Source of the DNA: an uncultured Chitinophagaceae bacterium
GTDB taxonomy: Bacteria > Bacteroidota > Bacteroidia > Chitinophagales > Chitinophagaceae
Reading direction: 5' to 3'
Assembly (NCBI GenBank): GCA_937862815.1
Contig: CALMED010000012.1
Location: 186,001-250,000, forward strand
Length of the DNA stretch: 64,000 nt
In this document: one piece after another, positions 52,409 to 64,000 of the stretch
Layout of the letters: the number at the start of each line of letters is the position of its first letter
Position numbering within the stretch: the stretch's first letter is position 1
Notes under the pieces: generated by a model
The model's database searches: none
Seen by the model: only the letters and a program-made list of their open reading frames with translations
Told to the model about the DNA's origin: nothing
Position numbers and translations under genes: made by a program

Positions 52409-55400
52409 TCAGGCCTGCTGCTTCACGCCGCCGGCTTTTTGCTGCAGGGCTTTTTTATAATCGGAAGGAAAGACCTTCACAAAATTCTTCAGCTGGTTGT
52501 CAAAATCATCCAGGATAAAAGCCGCCACGGTACTGGCCGTATAGTCGTAATGTTTCCGGATCAGTTGCTTCAGCTCAATAGCATCGTTCTGGTCCAGCGG
52601 ATCCAGTTCAATCATCTCGGGGTTGCAGTTACCCGGGAATGCACCCTTTACATCGTACACGTAAGCAATACCGCCGCTCATTCCTGCGCCAAAGTTGCGT
52701 CCCGTTTCACCCAGTATCACCACGCGGCCGCCCGTCATGTATTCGCACCCGTGGTCACCCACACCTTCCACCACCACCCGGGCGCCGGAATTGCGCACAC
52801 AGAAACGCTCACCGGCCTTACCCCGGATATAGCCTTCGCCGCTGGTAGCCCCGTAAAATGCCACGTTACCGATGATGATGTTCTCCTCCGGCACAAATTG
52901 CGCCCGGGGGGAGGGATACACAATCAAACGGGCTCCGCTCAGTCCCTTACCAAAGTAATCATTGGCGTCTCCCTCCAACTCTAACGTCAACCCACAAGCG
53001 TTAAAAGCGCCGAAACTCTGGCCGGCTGTTCCTGTAAACCGGAAATGAAGGGTATCTTCCGGCAATCCCTCCAACGGGTACCGTTTGGTGATTTCATTGG
53101 AAAGTATGGTACCCACTGTACGATCTGTATTTTTTATGGGGAACGCAGCCTGCACCGGCTCCTGCCGTTCCAGCGCCGGCGCAGCCGCTTCCAGCAACAG
53201 CCAGTCGAGTACGGCTTCCAGCCCGTGATCCTGCTCCTCCTGCCTGTACAGGCCGGTATATGCTGCTGCAGGTTCTTTGTAGAGAATGGGTGAAAGATCA
53301 AGCTTACTGAACTTCCAATGATCAATGTGTTCCCGCACCTGCAGGCAATCGACCTGGCCAATCATCTCATTCACCGTGCGGAAACCCAGTTCGGCCATAA
53401 TCTCCCGTAGTTCCTGTACCAGGAAGCGGAAGAAATTCACCACATGTTCGGGATCCCCGGCAAACCGTTTCCGCAGTTCGGGGTCTTGTGTGGCCACGCC
53501 CACCGGACAGGTATTGAGATGGCATTTGCGCATCATGATACAGCCTTCCACCACCAGGGCGGCCGTGGCTACGCCCCACTCCTCTGCACCCAGCAGCGCC
53601 GCAATGGCAATATCGCGGCCGGTTTTCATCTGGCCATCCGCCTGCACCACCACCCGGCTGCGCAGCTTGTTCCGTACAAGGGTCTGGTGCGTTTCGGCCA
53701 GGCCCAGTTCCCAGGGCAACCCGGCATGCTTGATGGACGAAAGCGGTGAAGCACCGGTACCACCGTCGTGACCGCTGATGAGCACCACATCGGCCTTGGC
53801 CTTGGCCACACCGGCTGCGATGGTGCCCACACCCGCCTTGCTCACCAGCTTGACATTGATGCGGGCTGCCCGGTTGGCATTTTTCAAATCAAAAATGAGC
53901 TGGGCAAGATCTTCAATGGAATAAATATCATGGTGAGGCGGCGGCGAGATAAGGCCAACACCGGGTGTGCTGTGCCGTGTTCGGCCAATCCACTCATCCA
54001 CTTTATGGCCGGGCAACTGACCTCCTTCGCCCGGCTTGGCTCCCTGCGCCATCTTGATCTGCAGTTCATCGGCCTCGGTAAGGTAACGGCTGGTCACGCC
54101 AAAACGGGCACTGGCCACCTGCTTGATGGCCGAACGCATGCTGTCGCCGTTGGGCAGGGGATTGTAACGCTGCTCGTCTTCTCCACCTTCACCTGTATTG
54201 CTTTTGCCGCCCAGGCGGTTCATGGCGATGGCCAGGGTGGTGTGCGCCTCCCAGGAAATGGAACCAAAACTCATGGCCCCGGTGGCAAAGCGCTTGTAGA
54301 TGGATTCGGCCGGCTCCACCTCTTCGATGGGGATGGAGGGGCGATTGCGGTGAAACTCGAACAGGCTGCGTAACGTAGCTGCCTTTACGCTCTGGTCGTT
54401 CACGTATCGCGAATATTTTTTAAACGTGGCATAGTCGTTCATACGGGTGGCGTACTGCAGCAGGTGAACAGACGTTGGATTGAACAGGTGAAATTCTCCT
54501 TTCCTTTTCCACTGGTACACGCCTCCCACCGGCAGGCGGTCCACCGGTACATTCTTCTTGCTGAAAGCAAAGAAGTGCTTAACCAGGGCTTCCCGGGCAA
54601 TTTCTTCGAGCCCGATCCCCTGGATGCGGCTCACAGCGCCGGTAAAATATTTGTCCACCACTTCCTGGTTCAAACCCAGTATTTCAAAAATCTGTGCTCC
54701 CTGGTACGACTGCAGGGTGGAGATGCCCATCTTGGAAAACACTTTCAGCAAGCCATCGTTAACGGCCTTGATGTAGTTATAGCGCAGTTGCTCCACCTCC
54801 AGTTCGGTTTGCAGGTGGCCATTCACTTTCATGTTGCGGATGGTGGCCAGGGCCAGGTACGGGTTGATGGCCGTAGCCCCAAAGCCCAGCAGGCAGGCGA
54901 AGTGATGCACTTCCCAAACATCCCCCGCCTCCACCACAATACCCACCTGGCCGCGGAGACCTTTGCGGATCAGGTGGTGGTGTACAGCCGCAGTGGCCAG
55001 CAGGGAGGGGATCGTGGCATGGTCGCTGTCCACCGCCCGGTCGCAGAGAATCAGCACTTCAAATCCGTCGTGTACCGCATCTTCTGCGTAGCGGCAGAGA
55101 CGGTCCAGGCCCCGCTTTAACGAATCAGGCTTGCCGTCGGCGCGGAAATAGGTTTGCAGGGTTTTGGCCTGGAAGATGCCGGTGTCAATGCTCCGGATCT
55201 TTTCGAGCTCTGTGCTCGTGAGTACCGGGTGTTTAAGCGCCACGGTATGACAATGCATCGGATCTTCATCCAGCAGGTTACCGTTATTTCCTACAAAGGT
55301 GGCCAGGCTCATCACCATGCGTTCCCGGATGGGATCAATGGGTGGATTCGTCACCTGTGCAAAGAGTTGCTTGAAATAAGACGAAAGATGCTGGGGCTGA

Positions 55401-56938
55401 TCGCTCAGTACAGCCAGCGGCACATCGGTTCCCATCGAACCAATGGGTTCCTTACCCTCCAGCGCCATGGGCTTGATGATGATCTCAATATCTTCGGTGG
55501 TATAACCAAATGCTTTTTGGTACTTGTGGATTGAATTATCTGACAGATGGGTAAAGGTTACCCGGGGCTCTTCCAGTTCCTCCAGGCGGATTTTGTACTG
55601 GTTGAGCCAGTCACCATACGGCTTCCGCGAACAAATCTCCCGCTTCACCTCGTCGTCGCTGATGATGCGTCCCTGTTCCATATCCACCACAAACATTTTA
55701 CCCGGCTGCAGCCGCCCGTTCTCTTTCACCATTGCCGGATCCACGGGCAAGGCCCCGGTTTCCGATGCCATGATCACCCGGTCATCGGTGGTTACGCAAT
55801 AACGCGATGGACGTAACCCGTTGCGGTCGAGGGTGGCCCCTATCAGCTTCCCGTCGGTGAAACTGATGGAGGCCGGGCCGTCCCAGGGCTCCATGATGGA
55901 AGCATGGTATTCGTAAAATGCTTTCTTTACCGGGTCCATCTGTGCATTGCCATCCCAGGCTTCGGGAATAAGCATCATCATCACGTGGGGCAGACTGCGA
56001 CCTGTAAGGGTCAGCAATTCCACCATGTTGTCGAGGCAGGCAGAATCCGACTGGCCGTCGCTCACGATGGGTAGCAACATTTCCATCTCCACGCGGCTGA
56101 AAAAAGGCGAGGTAAATCCGTGTTCGCCCGTCCGCAGCCAGTTGAGATTACCCTGCAGCGTGTTGATCTCACCGTTGTGGGCAATAAAACGGAACGGCTG
56201 CGCCAGCTTCCACGATGGGAAGGTATTGGTGGCAAAACGGCTGTGGACGAGGCCAAAGGCGCTTACCACCCGTTTGTTGCTGAGATCGGGGAAGTACTGG
56301 CGTACCTGGTGACTGGTAAGTTGTCCCTTGTACACAACTGTCTTGTAAGAAAGCGATGCGATATAAAATCCGATCGCATCTTTTTTAACGGTGCTGTTTA
56401 CAAGGTGGCTTGCGTGGTTACGCAGCACAAAGAGTTTCCGTTCAAAATCATCGGGGTTGGTAATGTGGTCGGGGCAGGCAACAAACACCTGCTCCATTTC
56501 CGGTTCCACGCTCAATGCGGTGGGACCGATGCCTTCGGGACGTACGGGCACTTTGCGGTAAGCCAGCACTTCAATGCCCAGCTTTTCCGCCGTACGGTTG
56601 AAAATGGCCCGGCATTCTTCCCGCAGTTTAATTTCACGCGGAAAAAACAATACACCAACGCCATAGCGACCAAAGGAAGGCAAATGCACACCCAGCTTGA
56701 GGCATTCCTCAAAGAAAAACTCATGCGGTGTCTGAATCATGATGCCCGCTCCGTCGCCCGTATTGTTTTCACAACCGCAGGCGCCGCGATGCTCCATATT
56801 TTCCAATACGGTCAGTGCATCCGAAATGTTCTGGTGAGATTTATTACCCCGGATACTCGCAACGAAGCCGATGCCGCATGCATCGTGTTCAAAAGCGGGG
56901 TTGTAGAGTCCCTGTGTGCCTGCCATACGCTGATACAT
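52409..56938 (-). CDS. gltB: Glutamate synthase large subunit
   Basis: 1509 residues, normal full length. Glutaminase domain with nucleophile C21 in HDACGIGF (the short N-terminal peptide is removed in the family). Central and FMN-binding domains include [37 protein letters not shown] and the [3Fe-4S] cluster block [19 protein letters not shown]. The C-terminal GXGXG beta-helix domain shows [17 protein letters not shown] and [14 protein letters not shown]. With GltD it makes two glutamates from glutamine and 2-oxoglutarate. First gene of the nitrogen-assimilation cluster. Confidence 0.98.
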   Translation of the reverse strand: MYQRMAGTQGLYNPAFEHDACGIGFVASIRGNKSHQNISDALTVLENMEHRGACGCENNTGDGAGIMIQTPHEFFFEECLKLGVHLPSFGRYGVGVLFFPREIKLREECRAIFNRTAEKLGIEVLAYRKVPVRPEGIGPTALSVEPEMEQVFVACPDHITNPDDFERKLFVLRNHASHLVNSTVKKDAIGFYIASLSYKTVVYKGQLTSHQVRQYFPDLSNKRVVSAFGLVHSRFATNTFPSWKLAQPFRFIAHNGEINTLQGNLNWLRTGEHGFTSPFFSRVEMEMLLPIVSDGQSDSACLDNMVELLTLTGRSLPHVMMMLIPEAWDGNAQMDPVKKAFYEYHASIMEPWDGPASISFTDGKLIGATLDRNGLRPSRYCVTTDDRVIMASETGALPVDPAMVKENGRLQPGKMFVVDMEQGRIISDDEVKREICSRKPYGDWLNQYKIRLEELEEPRVTFTHLSDNSIHKYQKAFGYTTEDIEIIIKPMALEGKEPIGSMGTDVPLAVLSDQPQHLSSYFKQLFAQVTNPPIDPIRERMVMSLATFVGNNGNLLDEDPMHCHTVALKHPVLTSTELEKIRSIDTGIFQAKTLQTYFRADGKPDSLKRGLDRLCRYAEDAVHDGFEVLILCDRAVDSDHATIPSLLATAAVHHHLIRKGLRGQVGIVVEAGDVWEVHHFACLLGFGATAINPYLALATIRNMKVNGHLQTELEVEQLRYNYIKAVNDGLLKVFSKMGISTLQSYQGAQIFEILGLNQEVVDKYFTGAVSRIQGIGLEEIAREALVKHFFAFSKKNVPVDRLPVGGVYQWKRKGEFHLFNPTSVHLLQYATRMNDYATFKKYSRYVNDQSVKAATLRSLFEFHRNRPSIPIEEVEPAESIYKRFATGAMSFGSISWEAHTTLAIAMNRLGGKSNTGEGGEDEQRYNPLPNGDSMRSAIKQVASARFGVTSRYLTEADELQIKMAQGAKPGEGGQLPGHKVDEWIGRTRHSTPGVGLISPPPHHDIYSIEDLAQLIFDLKNANRAARINVKLVSKAGVGTIAAGVAKAKADVVLISGHDGGTGASPLSSIKHAGLPWELGLAETHQTLVRNKLRSRVVVQADGQMKTGRDIAIAALLGAEEWGVATAALVVEGCIMMRKCHLNTCPVGVATQDPELRKRFAGDPEHVVNFFRFLVQELREIMAELGFRTVNEMIGQVDCLQVREHIDHWKFSKLDLSPILYKEPAAAYTGLYRQEEQDHGLEAVLDWLLLEAAAPALERQEPVQAAFPIKNTDRTVGTILSNEITKRYPLEGLPEDTLHFRFTGTAGQSFGAFNACGLTLELEGDANDYFGKGLSGARLIVYPSPRAQFVPEENIIIGNVAFYGATSGEGYIRGKAGERFCVRNSGARVVVEGVGDHGCEYMTGGRVVILGETGRNFGAGMSGGIAYVYDVKGAFPGNCNPEMIELDPLDQNDAIELKQLIRKHYDYTASTVAAFILDDFDNQLKNFVKVFPSDYKKALQQKAGGVKQQA

Positions 56939-57056
56939 TGTTTATCGTTTTATGTTAATGCACGCGAACGTGCCGGAACAGCAAGCAATCGTCTTAAAAA
57001 TACGAAATGAACACACTAACGAGTGTTCAATCCTGGTGGTTTTTCACAGGAAAAAA

Positions 57057-58343
57057 TCAGACCAGGTAGCCAAATAGCGTATCGTCTTTATTAAGCTCGG
57101 TGTAATTAATATGGCGGTCATTCATTTTGGCGAGCAGCTGTTCATAATCCTCGCGGCTTTTCAATTCGACTCCAATGAGGGCAGGACCGTTTTCTTTGTT
57201 GGTCTTCTGCATGTATTCGAACCGGGTAATGTCATCGGTGGGTCCCAGCACGTGGTTCACAAACTCCTTCAGCGCACCCGGACGCTGTGCAAAATTGACC
57301 AGGAAGTAATGCTTCAGACCCTCGTATTGCAGGGAGCGTTCTTTGATTTCCTGCATGCGGTCAATATCGTTATTACTCCCGCTTACAATGCACACAACAT
57401 TCTTTCCTTTTATCACTTCCGCAAAAGCATCCAGGGCCGCGATGCTGAGAGCGCCCGCCGGTTCCACCACGATGGCTTCTTCGTTGTACAGTTTCAGGAT
57501 GGTGCTGCACACTTTTCCTTCCGGTACCAGGTGCATTTCATCAATCACATCCTTGCAGATGGAGAAAGTGAGATCGCCCACCCTTTTTACGGCTGCTCCA
57601 TCCACAAAGCGGTCTATCTGCGGCAGGGTAACCGCTCCACCGGCCTTTAAGGCTTCATACATGGACGGGGCGCCTTCGGGCTCCAGGCCAACGATGATGG
57701 TGGACGGGGAATGGGTTTTAAAATAGGCACCCACACCCGCACTGAGACCTCCACCCCCTACGGGGATGAAGAGGTAATCCACGCCGGAAAGATCCTCAAA
57801 TATCTCCAGGCCAACCGTACCCTGGCCTTCGATAACCCGGTAATCATCGAAAGGAGGTATAAATGTCATTCCGTTCTCCGCTGTAAACAGCCGGGCGGCA
57901 GCGGCACAGTCGTCAAATGTATCGCCGGCCAGCCGGATCTCCACCTGCCCTTCGCCAAACATGGTTGTCTGGTTGATTTTCTGTCGGGGTGTAATCACCG
58001 GCATAAACACCACACCTTTGACACCCAGTTTACGGCAGCTGTACGCAAAGCCCTGTGCGTGATTACCCGCGCTGGCGCAAACCACGCCCTTGTGTAGTTG
58101 TTCGGGTGCAAGATGGCTCATCATGTTGTAGGCGCCCCGCAGTTTATAACTTCGCACCACCTGCAGGTCTTCGCGCTTGAGATACACATTGCACTGGTAA
58201 CGCCGCGATAACTGCTGGTTACGCTGCAACGGGGTGCGGTAAACCACTTTGCGGAGATTATTCGCCGCCTCATGAATATGCAGCCCCCATTCGCCGGGTG
58301 TGGCGCTATCGGATTCGACAGAGAATCGGGGGTTGGTATGCAT
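57057..58343 (-). CDS. ilvA: Threonine ammonia-lyase, biosynthetic type
   Basis: 428 residues. PLP fold type II: lysine in VVRSYKLRGAYNMM, phosphate-binding PVGGGGLSAG, CASAGNHAQGFAY asparagine loop. One ACT-like regulatory domain at the C-terminus (about 345-428; HYFLVNFAQRPGALKEFV), shorter than the two-domain E. coli enzyme but like IlvA1 types. It makes 2-oxobutyrate for isoleucine synthesis. Last gene of the ilv operon, 35 bases after ilvC. Confidence 0.96.
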   Translation of the reverse strand: MHTNPRFSVESDSATPGEWGLHIHEAANNLRKVVYRTPLQRNQQLSRRYQCNVYLKREDLQVVRSYKLRGAYNMMSHLAPEQLHKGVVCASAGNHAQGFAYSCRKLGVKGVVFMPVITPRQKINQTTMFGEGQVEIRLAGDTFDDCAAAARLFTAENGMTFIPPFDDYRVIEGQGTVGLEIFEDLSGVDYLFIPVGGGGLSAGVGAYFKTHSPSTIIVGLEPEGAPSMYEALKAGGAVTLPQIDRFVDGAAVKRVGDLTFSICKDVIDEMHLVPEGKVCSTILKLYNEEAIVVEPAGALSIAALDAFAEVIKGKNVVCIVSGSNNDIDRMQEIKERSLQYEGLKHYFLVNFAQRPGALKEFVNHVLGPTDDITRFEYMQKTNKENGPALIGVELKSREDYEQLLAKMNDRHINYTELNKDDTLFGYLV

Positions 58344-58378
58344 GCTGCTCGTTGTTGAAATCGTTATACTGCTGTCTA

Positions 58379-59899
58379 TCAGGCAGGCACTGCTGCTGTT
58401 TGCTTTTTGTTGCCCAGGGCAGCGGAGGTGATGACCTTCATCTCCGTCATAGCAGCCCGCAGCGTGGTGCCCACAATTTCTACCGGGTGATTCCGGAGAA
58501 TGCGATTGACTTCGATCAGGGTCCGGTTATCCACCCCGTTATCCTTTCCCGCATTGAAATCTTCACCAATCACATCTGTATCTACCGTCTTCATGAACTC
58601 CTTCAGCAGGGGCTTGGCGGCATGATCGAAGAGATAACAACCGTATTCGGCAGTGTCGGAAATCACGCGGTTCATCTCATACAGTTTCTTCCGGGCGATG
58701 GTATTGGCAATCAGCGGCGTTTCGTGCAGGGATTCGTAGTAAGCGCTCTCTTCTTTTATGCCGGCTTCCACCATGGTTTCAAAGGCCAGTTCCACACCGG
58801 CCCGTACAAAAGCCACCATCAGCAACCCATTGTCGAAGAATTCCTGCTCGGCGACAGGATCTTCCGTGGGTGCGGTTTTTTCAAAAGCCGTTTCCGCGGT
58901 TGCCTGGCGCCAGGTGAGGAGGTTTTTATCGTCATGGGCCCAGTCTTCCATCATCGTACGGGAGAATTCGCCGCTCATGATATCATCCTGGTGCTTGCGG
59001 AACAGGGGCCGCAGGATGTTCTTCAGCTCCGTTGACAATTCAAAGCATTTGATCTTTGCCGGATTGCTGAGCCGGTCCATCATAGCCGTCACACCACCGT
59101 GCTTCAGGGCTTCGGTGATGGTTTCCCAGCCATACTGAATCAGCTTGGCCGCATAAGCGGGCTCCACGCCTTTTTCCACCATCTTATCAAAGCAAAGTAT
59201 GGAACCAGTTTGCAGCACACCGCAGAGAATCGTCTGCTCGCCCATAAGATCACTTTTCACTTCCGCCACAAAAGAGGAACGCAGCACACCTGCACGATGT
59301 CCGCCTGTTGCCACCGCATACGCTTTGGCCTGGGCCAGCCCCTTGCCTTCCGGGTCATTTTCAGGATGTACCGCTATGAGCGTGGGTACGCCAAATCCTC
59401 GCTTGTATTCTTCCCGCACTTCGGTACCCGGGCACTTGGGTGCAACCATGATCACCGTCAGATCCCTGCGGATCTGCATGCCTTCCTCCACGATATTGAA
59501 ACCGTGCGAGTAAGAAAGCGTGGCACCTTTTTTCATGAGGGGCATGATTGCATGGATCACAGAAGAATGTTGCTTGTCGGGCGTGAGATTGCACACCAGG
59601 TCGGCCTCCGGGATCAATTCCCCATAGGTACCCACAGCGAAGCCGTTATCAGTCGCGTTGCGCCAGGAAGCGCGCTTTTCTTCGATTGCTTCTTTACGCA
59701 GAGCGTATGAAATATCGAGGCCGCTGTCACGCATGTTCAGGCCCTGGTTGAGTCCCTGGGCGCCGCAGCCTACGATTACGATTTTCTTGCCCTTCAGTAC
59801 GTTTACCCCGTCTGCAAAAGCGCTGCGATCCATAAATTCACATACACCCAGTTGTTGCAACTGCTCCCGCAGCGGTAAGGAATTGAAATAATTCGCCAT
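58379..59899 (-). CDS. ilvC: Ketol-acid reductoisomerase, class II (long form)
   Basis: 506 residues, the long E. coli/plant-like form with a duplicated C-terminal knotted domain. The NADPH loop is [21 protein letters not shown] and YALRKEAI (Arg for the NADPH phosphate). Mg-binding and catalytic acids are in [15 protein letters not shown] and later [11 protein letters not shown]. It converts acetolactate or acetohydroxybutyrate to the dihydroxy acids. The short class I form (about 330 residues) is the alternative elsewhere. Confidence 0.97.
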   Translation of the reverse strand: MANYFNSLPLREQLQQLGVCEFMDRSAFADGVNVLKGKKIVIVGCGAQGLNQGLNMRDSGLDISYALRKEAIEEKRASWRNATDNGFAVGTYGELIPEADLVCNLTPDKQHSSVIHAIMPLMKKGATLSYSHGFNIVEEGMQIRRDLTVIMVAPKCPGTEVREEYKRGFGVPTLIAVHPENDPEGKGLAQAKAYAVATGGHRAGVLRSSFVAEVKSDLMGEQTILCGVLQTGSILCFDKMVEKGVEPAYAAKLIQYGWETITEALKHGGVTAMMDRLSNPAKIKCFELSTELKNILRPLFRKHQDDIMSGEFSRTMMEDWAHDDKNLLTWRQATAETAFEKTAPTEDPVAEQEFFDNGLLMVAFVRAGVELAFETMVEAGIKEESAYYESLHETPLIANTIARKKLYEMNRVISDTAEYGCYLFDHAAKPLLKEFMKTVDTDVIGEDFNAGKDNGVDNRTLIEVNRILRNHPVEIVGTTLRAAMTEMKVITSAALGNKKQTAAVPA

Positions 59900-59976
59900 A
59901 ATTGGTTGTTTATCGTTTAGAAATTCTGTTTTTTATATCAGCCTGAAAACGACTCTGTACGTCCATTTACACATTA

Positions 59977-60567
59977 TCACATACTAAACACTTCTTCCTT
60001 CCGGTCGAGGTACTCATTTTCCATCACCTGTTCGCCCGGATCGCGGTATTCAAACTGGGTGAGCTTGCGGTGGAAGCCATCACTGCTTTTAATGATGGCC
60101 ACCCGGGCGCTGCGCACAAACTCAATCAGTCCGTACGGCTCCAGTACACGAATCAGATTATCCGTTTCCTCACGGTGACCTGCCACTTCAAACACCGTGT
60201 AATCTTTCCGGATGACCACGGCCTTGGCACCGTGCTGACTGAGCAGGCGCTCCACCTGCACCTGCTCGGCTATGACATCGGTGGGCACTTTGTACATCGC
60301 CAGTTCCTGCCACACGATTTCCTCGTTGGTATTGTAATAAGCTTTCAGCACATCCACCTGCTTTTCAATCTGGCGGCAGAGTTTACGCACCACTTCTTCC
60401 GTTTCATGTATCACAATGGTAAAACGGTGCACACTGTCCACCTCGCTGGGCGATGTATTCAGACTTTCAATATTAATCTTCCGCTTGGAGAAAATGATGG
60501 CAATGCGGTTGAGCAGGCCCACCTGGTTCTCGGTGTAAACGGTAATTGTATATTCCTGTTTCTGCAT
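59977..60567 (-). CDS. ilvN: Acetolactate synthase small subunit
   Basis: 196 residues: an N-terminal ACT domain (YTITVYTENQVGLLNRIAIIFSKRKINIESLNTS) followed by the ALS-small C-terminal domain (VFEVAGHREETDNLIRVLEPYGLIEFVRSARVAI). It gives feedback control, usually by valine, to the large subunit. It lies 33 bases after ilvB. Confidence 0.95.
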   Translation of the reverse strand: MQKQEYTITVYTENQVGLLNRIAIIFSKRKINIESLNTSPSEVDSVHRFTIVIHETEEVVRKLCRQIEKQVDVLKAYYNTNEEIVWQELAMYKVPTDVIAEQVQVERLLSQHGAKAVVIRKDYTVFEVAGHREETDNLIRVLEPYGLIEFVRSARVAIIKSSDGFHRKLTQFEYRDPGEQVMENEYLDRKEEVFSM

Positions 60568-60600
60568 GTTGTTCGTTTTATAATACGGCGTTTGGCCGGA

Positions 60601-62349
60601 TCAGATTTCGTCTTTACTCAATACACACTCCGCCACTCCCCTGCCTTGCGGCACCATCGGGAAGACATTGTTTTCTTTCCCCACCATCACTTCAAGCAGG
60701 TAAGAGCCCCCCCATTCCAGCATGGTTCGCAGGGCTTCCCGCAGGCGGGAACGCTCGCTCACCGACTGCCCTTCGATCCGGTAGCCCTTGGCCACCTGTA
60801 CAAAATCGGGGCTCTGGATATCTACAAAAGAATAACGATTCTCATGGAACAACTGCTGCCACTGGCGCACCATCCCCAGAAAATTGTTGTTCAGGATCAG
60901 GATCTTTACGTTGGGACCGTACTGCATGATGGTGCCCAACTCCTGGAGGGTCATCTGGAATCCCCCATCACCAATGATGGCCACCGTTGTGCGGGAAGGA
61001 TCTCCATAGGCAGCCCCGATAGCTGCCGGCAGTGCATAGCCCATGGTACCCAGGCCTCCGCTGGTGATGTTGCTCTTGGTTTTGTTCATGCGGGCATAGC
61101 GGCAGGCCACCATCTGGTGTTGTCCCACGTCGGTAACAATGATGGCTTCGCCGTTGGTAAGTTCATTGAGTTCGCGGATGACTTCCCCCATGGTCAGCAC
61201 CTCCCCTTCCGGATGCAATTCAGGTTGAATGCATTGTTCCTGTTCCCGTTGCATGAGATCGTGAAAACGTTGCAGCCAGTGGGGATATACTTTGGTATCC
61301 AGCAGGTGGGTGAGCATCGGAAGGGTTTCCCTGCAATCGCCCCATACGGGCACGGTGGCCTTGACGTTTTTATCAATCTCAGCCGGATCAATATCCAGGT
61401 GAATGATTTTTGCCTGTTTGGCATACTTATCGAGACGGCCGGTTACCCGGTCGTCGAACCGCATGCCCACCGCAATCAGTACATCGCATTCGTTGGTAAG
61501 TACATTGGGACCGTAGTTGCCGTGCATGCCCAACATCCCTACGGCCAGCGGGTGATCGGTGGGAATGGCACTCATCCCCATGATGGTCCATGCCGCCGGA
61601 ATGCCAGCTTTTTCGATAAATGCTTTGAACTCCTGCTCGGCCTTTCCCAGGATCACACCCTGACCGAAAATCACAAAGGGACGCTCGGCCGCATTGATCA
61701 GGCGGGCAGCTTCTTCAAGGTATTCCTTGCGCACCACGGGCTTGGGACGATAACTGCGGATGTGATCGCACTTCTGGTAGCCTTCATATGTAAACTGCTG
61801 CAGCTGGGCATTTTTGGTAATGTCAATGAGTACAGGACCCGGGCGACCACTTCCGGCGATGTAAAAGGCCTTGGCCAGCACATGAGGAATTTCCGTGGCG
61901 TCGGTTACCTGGTAGTTCCACTTGGTGACCGGTGTGGTAATATTGATCACATCTGTTTCCTGGAAAGCATCCGTGCCCAACAGGTGGGCAAAGACCTGGC
62001 CTGTGATGCACACCAGCGGAGTGGAGTCAATCATGGCATCGGCGAGGCCGGTAACCAGGTTGGTGGCACCCGGCCCACTGGTTGCGAAGACGACGCCGGT
62101 TCTTCCACTGGCACGGGCAAACCCCTGTGCTGCATGAATGCCACCCTGCTCGTGGCGCACGAGGATGTGCTGCAGGCGGTCCTGGTAATCGTACAACGCA
62201 TCATAGATGGGCATGATGGCACCACCTGGATAACCGAAAATAGTGGTCACGCCCTCCTGCACCAGGGCATCCAGTACAGCCTGAGAGCCGGAAAGGGTTA
62301 CTGCCGCAGGAGTAACAATGGGTTTATTTTGCAAGGTGGCTGTCTCCAT
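60601..62349 (-). CDS. ilvB: Acetolactate synthase large subunit
   Basis: 582 residues, TPP enzyme. N-terminal FGYPGGAIMPIYDAL and the catalytic Glu in RHEQGGIHAAQGFARASG. FAD-binding central region (VGMRFDDRVTGRLDKYA). TPP/Mg motif GDGGFQMTLQELGT to NNNFLGMVRQWQ in the C-terminal domain. It joins two pyruvates, or pyruvate and 2-oxobutyrate. It begins 9 bases after ilvD, showing tight operon packing. Confidence 0.97.
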   Translation of the reverse strand: METATLQNKPIVTPAAVTLSGSQAVLDALVQEGVTTIFGYPGGAIMPIYDALYDYQDRLQHILVRHEQGGIHAAQGFARASGRTGVVFATSGPGATNLVTGLADAMIDSTPLVCITGQVFAHLLGTDAFQETDVINITTPVTKWNYQVTDATEIPHVLAKAFYIAGSGRPGPVLIDITKNAQLQQFTYEGYQKCDHIRSYRPKPVVRKEYLEEAARLINAAERPFVIFGQGVILGKAEQEFKAFIEKAGIPAAWTIMGMSAIPTDHPLAVGMLGMHGNYGPNVLTNECDVLIAVGMRFDDRVTGRLDKYAKQAKIIHLDIDPAEIDKNVKATVPVWGDCRETLPMLTHLLDTKVYPHWLQRFHDLMQREQEQCIQPELHPEGEVLTMGEVIRELNELTNGEAIIVTDVGQHQMVACRYARMNKTKSNITSGGLGTMGYALPAAIGAAYGDPSRTTVAIIGDGGFQMTLQELGTIMQYGPNVKILILNNNFLGMVRQWQQLFHENRYSFVDIQSPDFVQVAKGYRIEGQSVSERSRLREALRTMLEWGGSYLLEVMVGKENNVFPMVPQGRGVAECVLSKDEI

Positions 62350-62358
62350 AAAATGTTT

Positions 62359-64000
62359 TTAAAGTTCATCGGTTACACATCCCTGTGAGGCGTCTTTAAC
62401 CGTCAGGGCATATTTATACAACAGACCCTTTTGCACCCGCAGGGCCGGCTGTTTCCAGTTTCTTCTCCGTTCGGCCAGCACATCTTCATTCACTTTCAGG
62501 GTAATGGTCCGTTGAACGGCATCAATCTCAATGATATCATCGTCCTCCACCAACGCGATGGCTCCTCCTTCAAAAGCCTCGGGGGTTATATGCCCCACCA
62601 CAAAGCCGTGTGAACCGCCGCTGAAACGGCCATCTGTTATCAGCGCCACATCTTTGCCCAATCCCGCTCCGGTGATGGCACTGGTGGGCTTGAGCATTTC
62701 CGGCATACCCGGAGCTCCCCTGGGACCTTCGTAGCGGATCACCACCACGTCGCCTTTCTGTACCCGGCCACTGGCGATTCCATCCACCAGGTCTTTCTCC
62801 CCGTCAAAAACGCGGGCGGGACCTTCGAAGCGCTCACCTTCCTTCCCCGATATCTTGGCTACACTGCCCTTCTCAGCCAGGTTACCGAAAAGGATTTTGA
62901 GGTGACCGGTGGCCTTGATGGGCTGTTCTGCCGGGTACACAATCTTCTGACTTTCAAAATCAATGGGAGCCACCTCCGCCAGGTTTTCTGCTACTGTATT
63001 ACCGGTGACCGTCATGCAATCGCCATGCAGCAAACCCTTATCGAGCAGGTACCGCATCACGGCCGGTACACCGCCGTGCCGGTGGAGTTCCTGCATAAGG
63101 AACTTACCACTGGGCTTGAAGTCGGCCAGCACCGGAGTGGTATTGCTGATGCGCTGGAAATCGTGGATGCTGATATCCACATCCACGCTGCGGGCCATGG
63201 CAATAAGGTGCAGTACGGCATTGGTGCTGCCGCCGAAAACCATGATCAGGGTAATGGCATTTTCAAATGCATTACGGGTCATGATGTCGCGGGGCTTGAT
63301 GTCCTTTTCCAGCAAAAACCTGATGGCCTTTGCCGCCTTGAAACATTCCTGCCGTTTATCGTCACTGTCGGCCGGGTTGGAAGAAGAATAAGGCAGACTC
63401 ATCCCCAGCGCTTCAATGGCGCTCGCCATGGTGTTGGCCGTGTACATACCACCGCAGGCGCCGGCGCCGGGGCAACTGTGTTTTACAATTTCTTTGAAAT
63501 CTTCCGGCGTGATGGTCCCTGCAAGCTTTTGCCCCAGGGCCTCAAAAGCCGAAATAATATTGAGCTCCTCGCCTTTGTAATGGCCGGCAGCAATGGTGCC
63601 GCCATATACCATGATCGACGGTCGGTTTACACGCCCCATGGCCATAACGGCCCCTGGCATGTTCTTATCGCAACCGGGCAGGGCAATGAGCCCGTCGTAA
63701 TAAAAACCACCCATCACGGCCTCAATGCTGTCGGCAATAATATCCCGGCTCACCAGGGAGTACCGCATGCCGTCTGTGCCGTTGCTGATGCCATCGCTGA
63801 TGCCGATGGTATTAAAAATCAAACCTACCATTCCGCTGTCCCACACCCCCTGCTTCACCAGTTTGGCAAGGTTATTCAGGTGCATGTTACAGGTATTACC
63901 ATCGTACCCCATGCTGGCAATGCCCACCTGGGCTTTCTGCATATCGGCTTCTGAAAGACCAATGCCATACAGCATGGCCTGTGCAGCCGGCTGGGTTTCA
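62359..64000 (-). CDS. ilvD: Dihydroxy-acid dehydratase, partial (5' end beyond window)
   Basis: The frame is still open at the right edge; the visible protein begins [15 protein letters not shown], which is a few residues inside the family start, so the true initiator lies just outside. An ATG at 63975 would remove conserved residues and is not the start. Iron-sulfur cysteines lie in [18 protein letters not shown] and [17 protein letters not shown]. The C-terminal [23 protein letters not shown] block is complete. It makes the 2-keto acids of valine and isoleucine. First visible gene of the ilv operon. Confidence 0.96.
   Translation of the reverse strand, partial: ETQPAAQAMLYGIGLSEADMQKAQVGIASMGYDGNTCNMHLNNLAKLVKQGVWDSGMVGLIFNTIGISDGISNGTDGMRYSLVSRDIIADSIEAVMGGFYYDGLIALPGCDKNMPGAVMAMGRVNRPSIMVYGGTIAAGHYKGEELNIISAFEALGQKLAGTITPEDFKEIVKHSCPGAGACGGMYTANTMASAIEALGMSLPYSSSNPADSDDKRQECFKAAKAIRFLLEKDIKPRDIMTRNAFENAITLIMVFGGSTNAVLHLIAMARSVDVDISIHDFQRISNTTPVLADFKPSGKFLMQELHRHGGVPAVMRYLLDKGLLHGDCMTVTGNTVAENLAEVAPIDFESQKIVYPAEQPIKATGHLKILFGNLAEKGSVAKISGKEGERFEGPARVFDGEKDLVDGIASGRVQKGDVVVIRYEGPRGAPGMPEMLKPTSAITGAGLGKDVALITDGRFSGGSHGFVVGHITPEAFEGGAIALVEDDDIIEIDAVQRTITLKVNEDVLAERRRNWKQPALRVQKGLLYKYALTVKDASQGCVTDEL

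Noticed and set aside
60070..62388. 772-codon open frame on the + strand across ilvN and ilvB
   Set aside because: It is antisense to two certain genes, has no family features and reflects the codon bias of the GC-rich opposite strand.
1..64000. tRNA or rRNA genes
   Set aside because: No rRNA-like block or convincing tRNA cloverleaf with its conserved T-loop was noticed by eye; a dedicated scan could still find one.

Overview
The window looks like chromosomal DNA of a Bacteroidota, most likely Chitinophagaceae-like. The signs are Bacteroidota-type families (GIN-domain DUF2807, DUF5916, FG-GAP/ASPIC, CarboxypepD_reg TonB receptor), TAnnTTTG-like -7 promoter elements, few clear Shine-Dalgarno sequences, and a clade II (Sec-type) nitrous oxide reductase cluster. 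Most of the window is GC-rich, which produces many long antisense shadow frames. The stretch from about 27.7 to 39 kb is visibly richer in A/T. No rRNA, tRNA, CRISPR array or transposase gene was recognised.

Layout. 1-5 kb: 3' end of an M14 peptidase, a GIN-domain lipoprotein, guaA and a periplasmic-binding-fold protein. 5-12 kb: the ligase-associated DNA repair operon (small DUF2256 zinc protein, MBL-fold exonuclease, ATP-dependent ligase, Lhr-like helicase, then a haem-binding protein and the PdeM phosphoesterase), joined by ATGA overlaps. 12-21 kb: HDAC-like deacetylase, DUF5916 outer-membrane protein, a self-cleaving-type XRE/S24 repressor facing a UspA-antiporter pair across a dyad-rich intergenic region, a methyltransferase and a CBS protein. 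21-26.5 kb: surE and a small membrane protein, separated from lpxB by a polysaccharide deacetylase, a glycosyltransferase and a Pol-beta/PolX-like protein without its PHP domain.

26.5-40 kb is the most interesting block: a nitrous oxide respiration and copper-supply island. On the + strand are a fasciclin lipoprotein, a small CxGKC protein and a NosA/OprC-type TonB copper receptor. On the - strand is an eight-gene run: cytochrome c, nosZ, a membrane-domain/NosL fusion, nosD, nosF, nosY, a cupin and a group III truncated globin. A divergent Crp/Fnr regulator and a histidine-rich polytopic membrane protein follow. Three promoters (fasciclin, cytochrome c-nosZ, membrane protein) each carry an ATGA-N6-TCAT dyad centred exactly 29.5 bp upstream of the first base of a TAnnTTTG-like element. 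This suggests one local regulon under the FNR/NNR-like regulator. Between the two arms lies an 857-bp gene-free region with four copies of a 15-mer in alternating orientation.

40-64 kb: a large FG-GAP/ASPIC lipoprotein, PEP carboxylase, the two-step agmatine-to-putrescine pair, a nitrogen-assimilation cluster (gltB, gltD, an ammonium transporter and an outer-membrane barrel protein) and a branched-chain amino-acid operon (ilvD, ilvB, ilvN, ilvC, ilvA). ilvD runs off the right edge.
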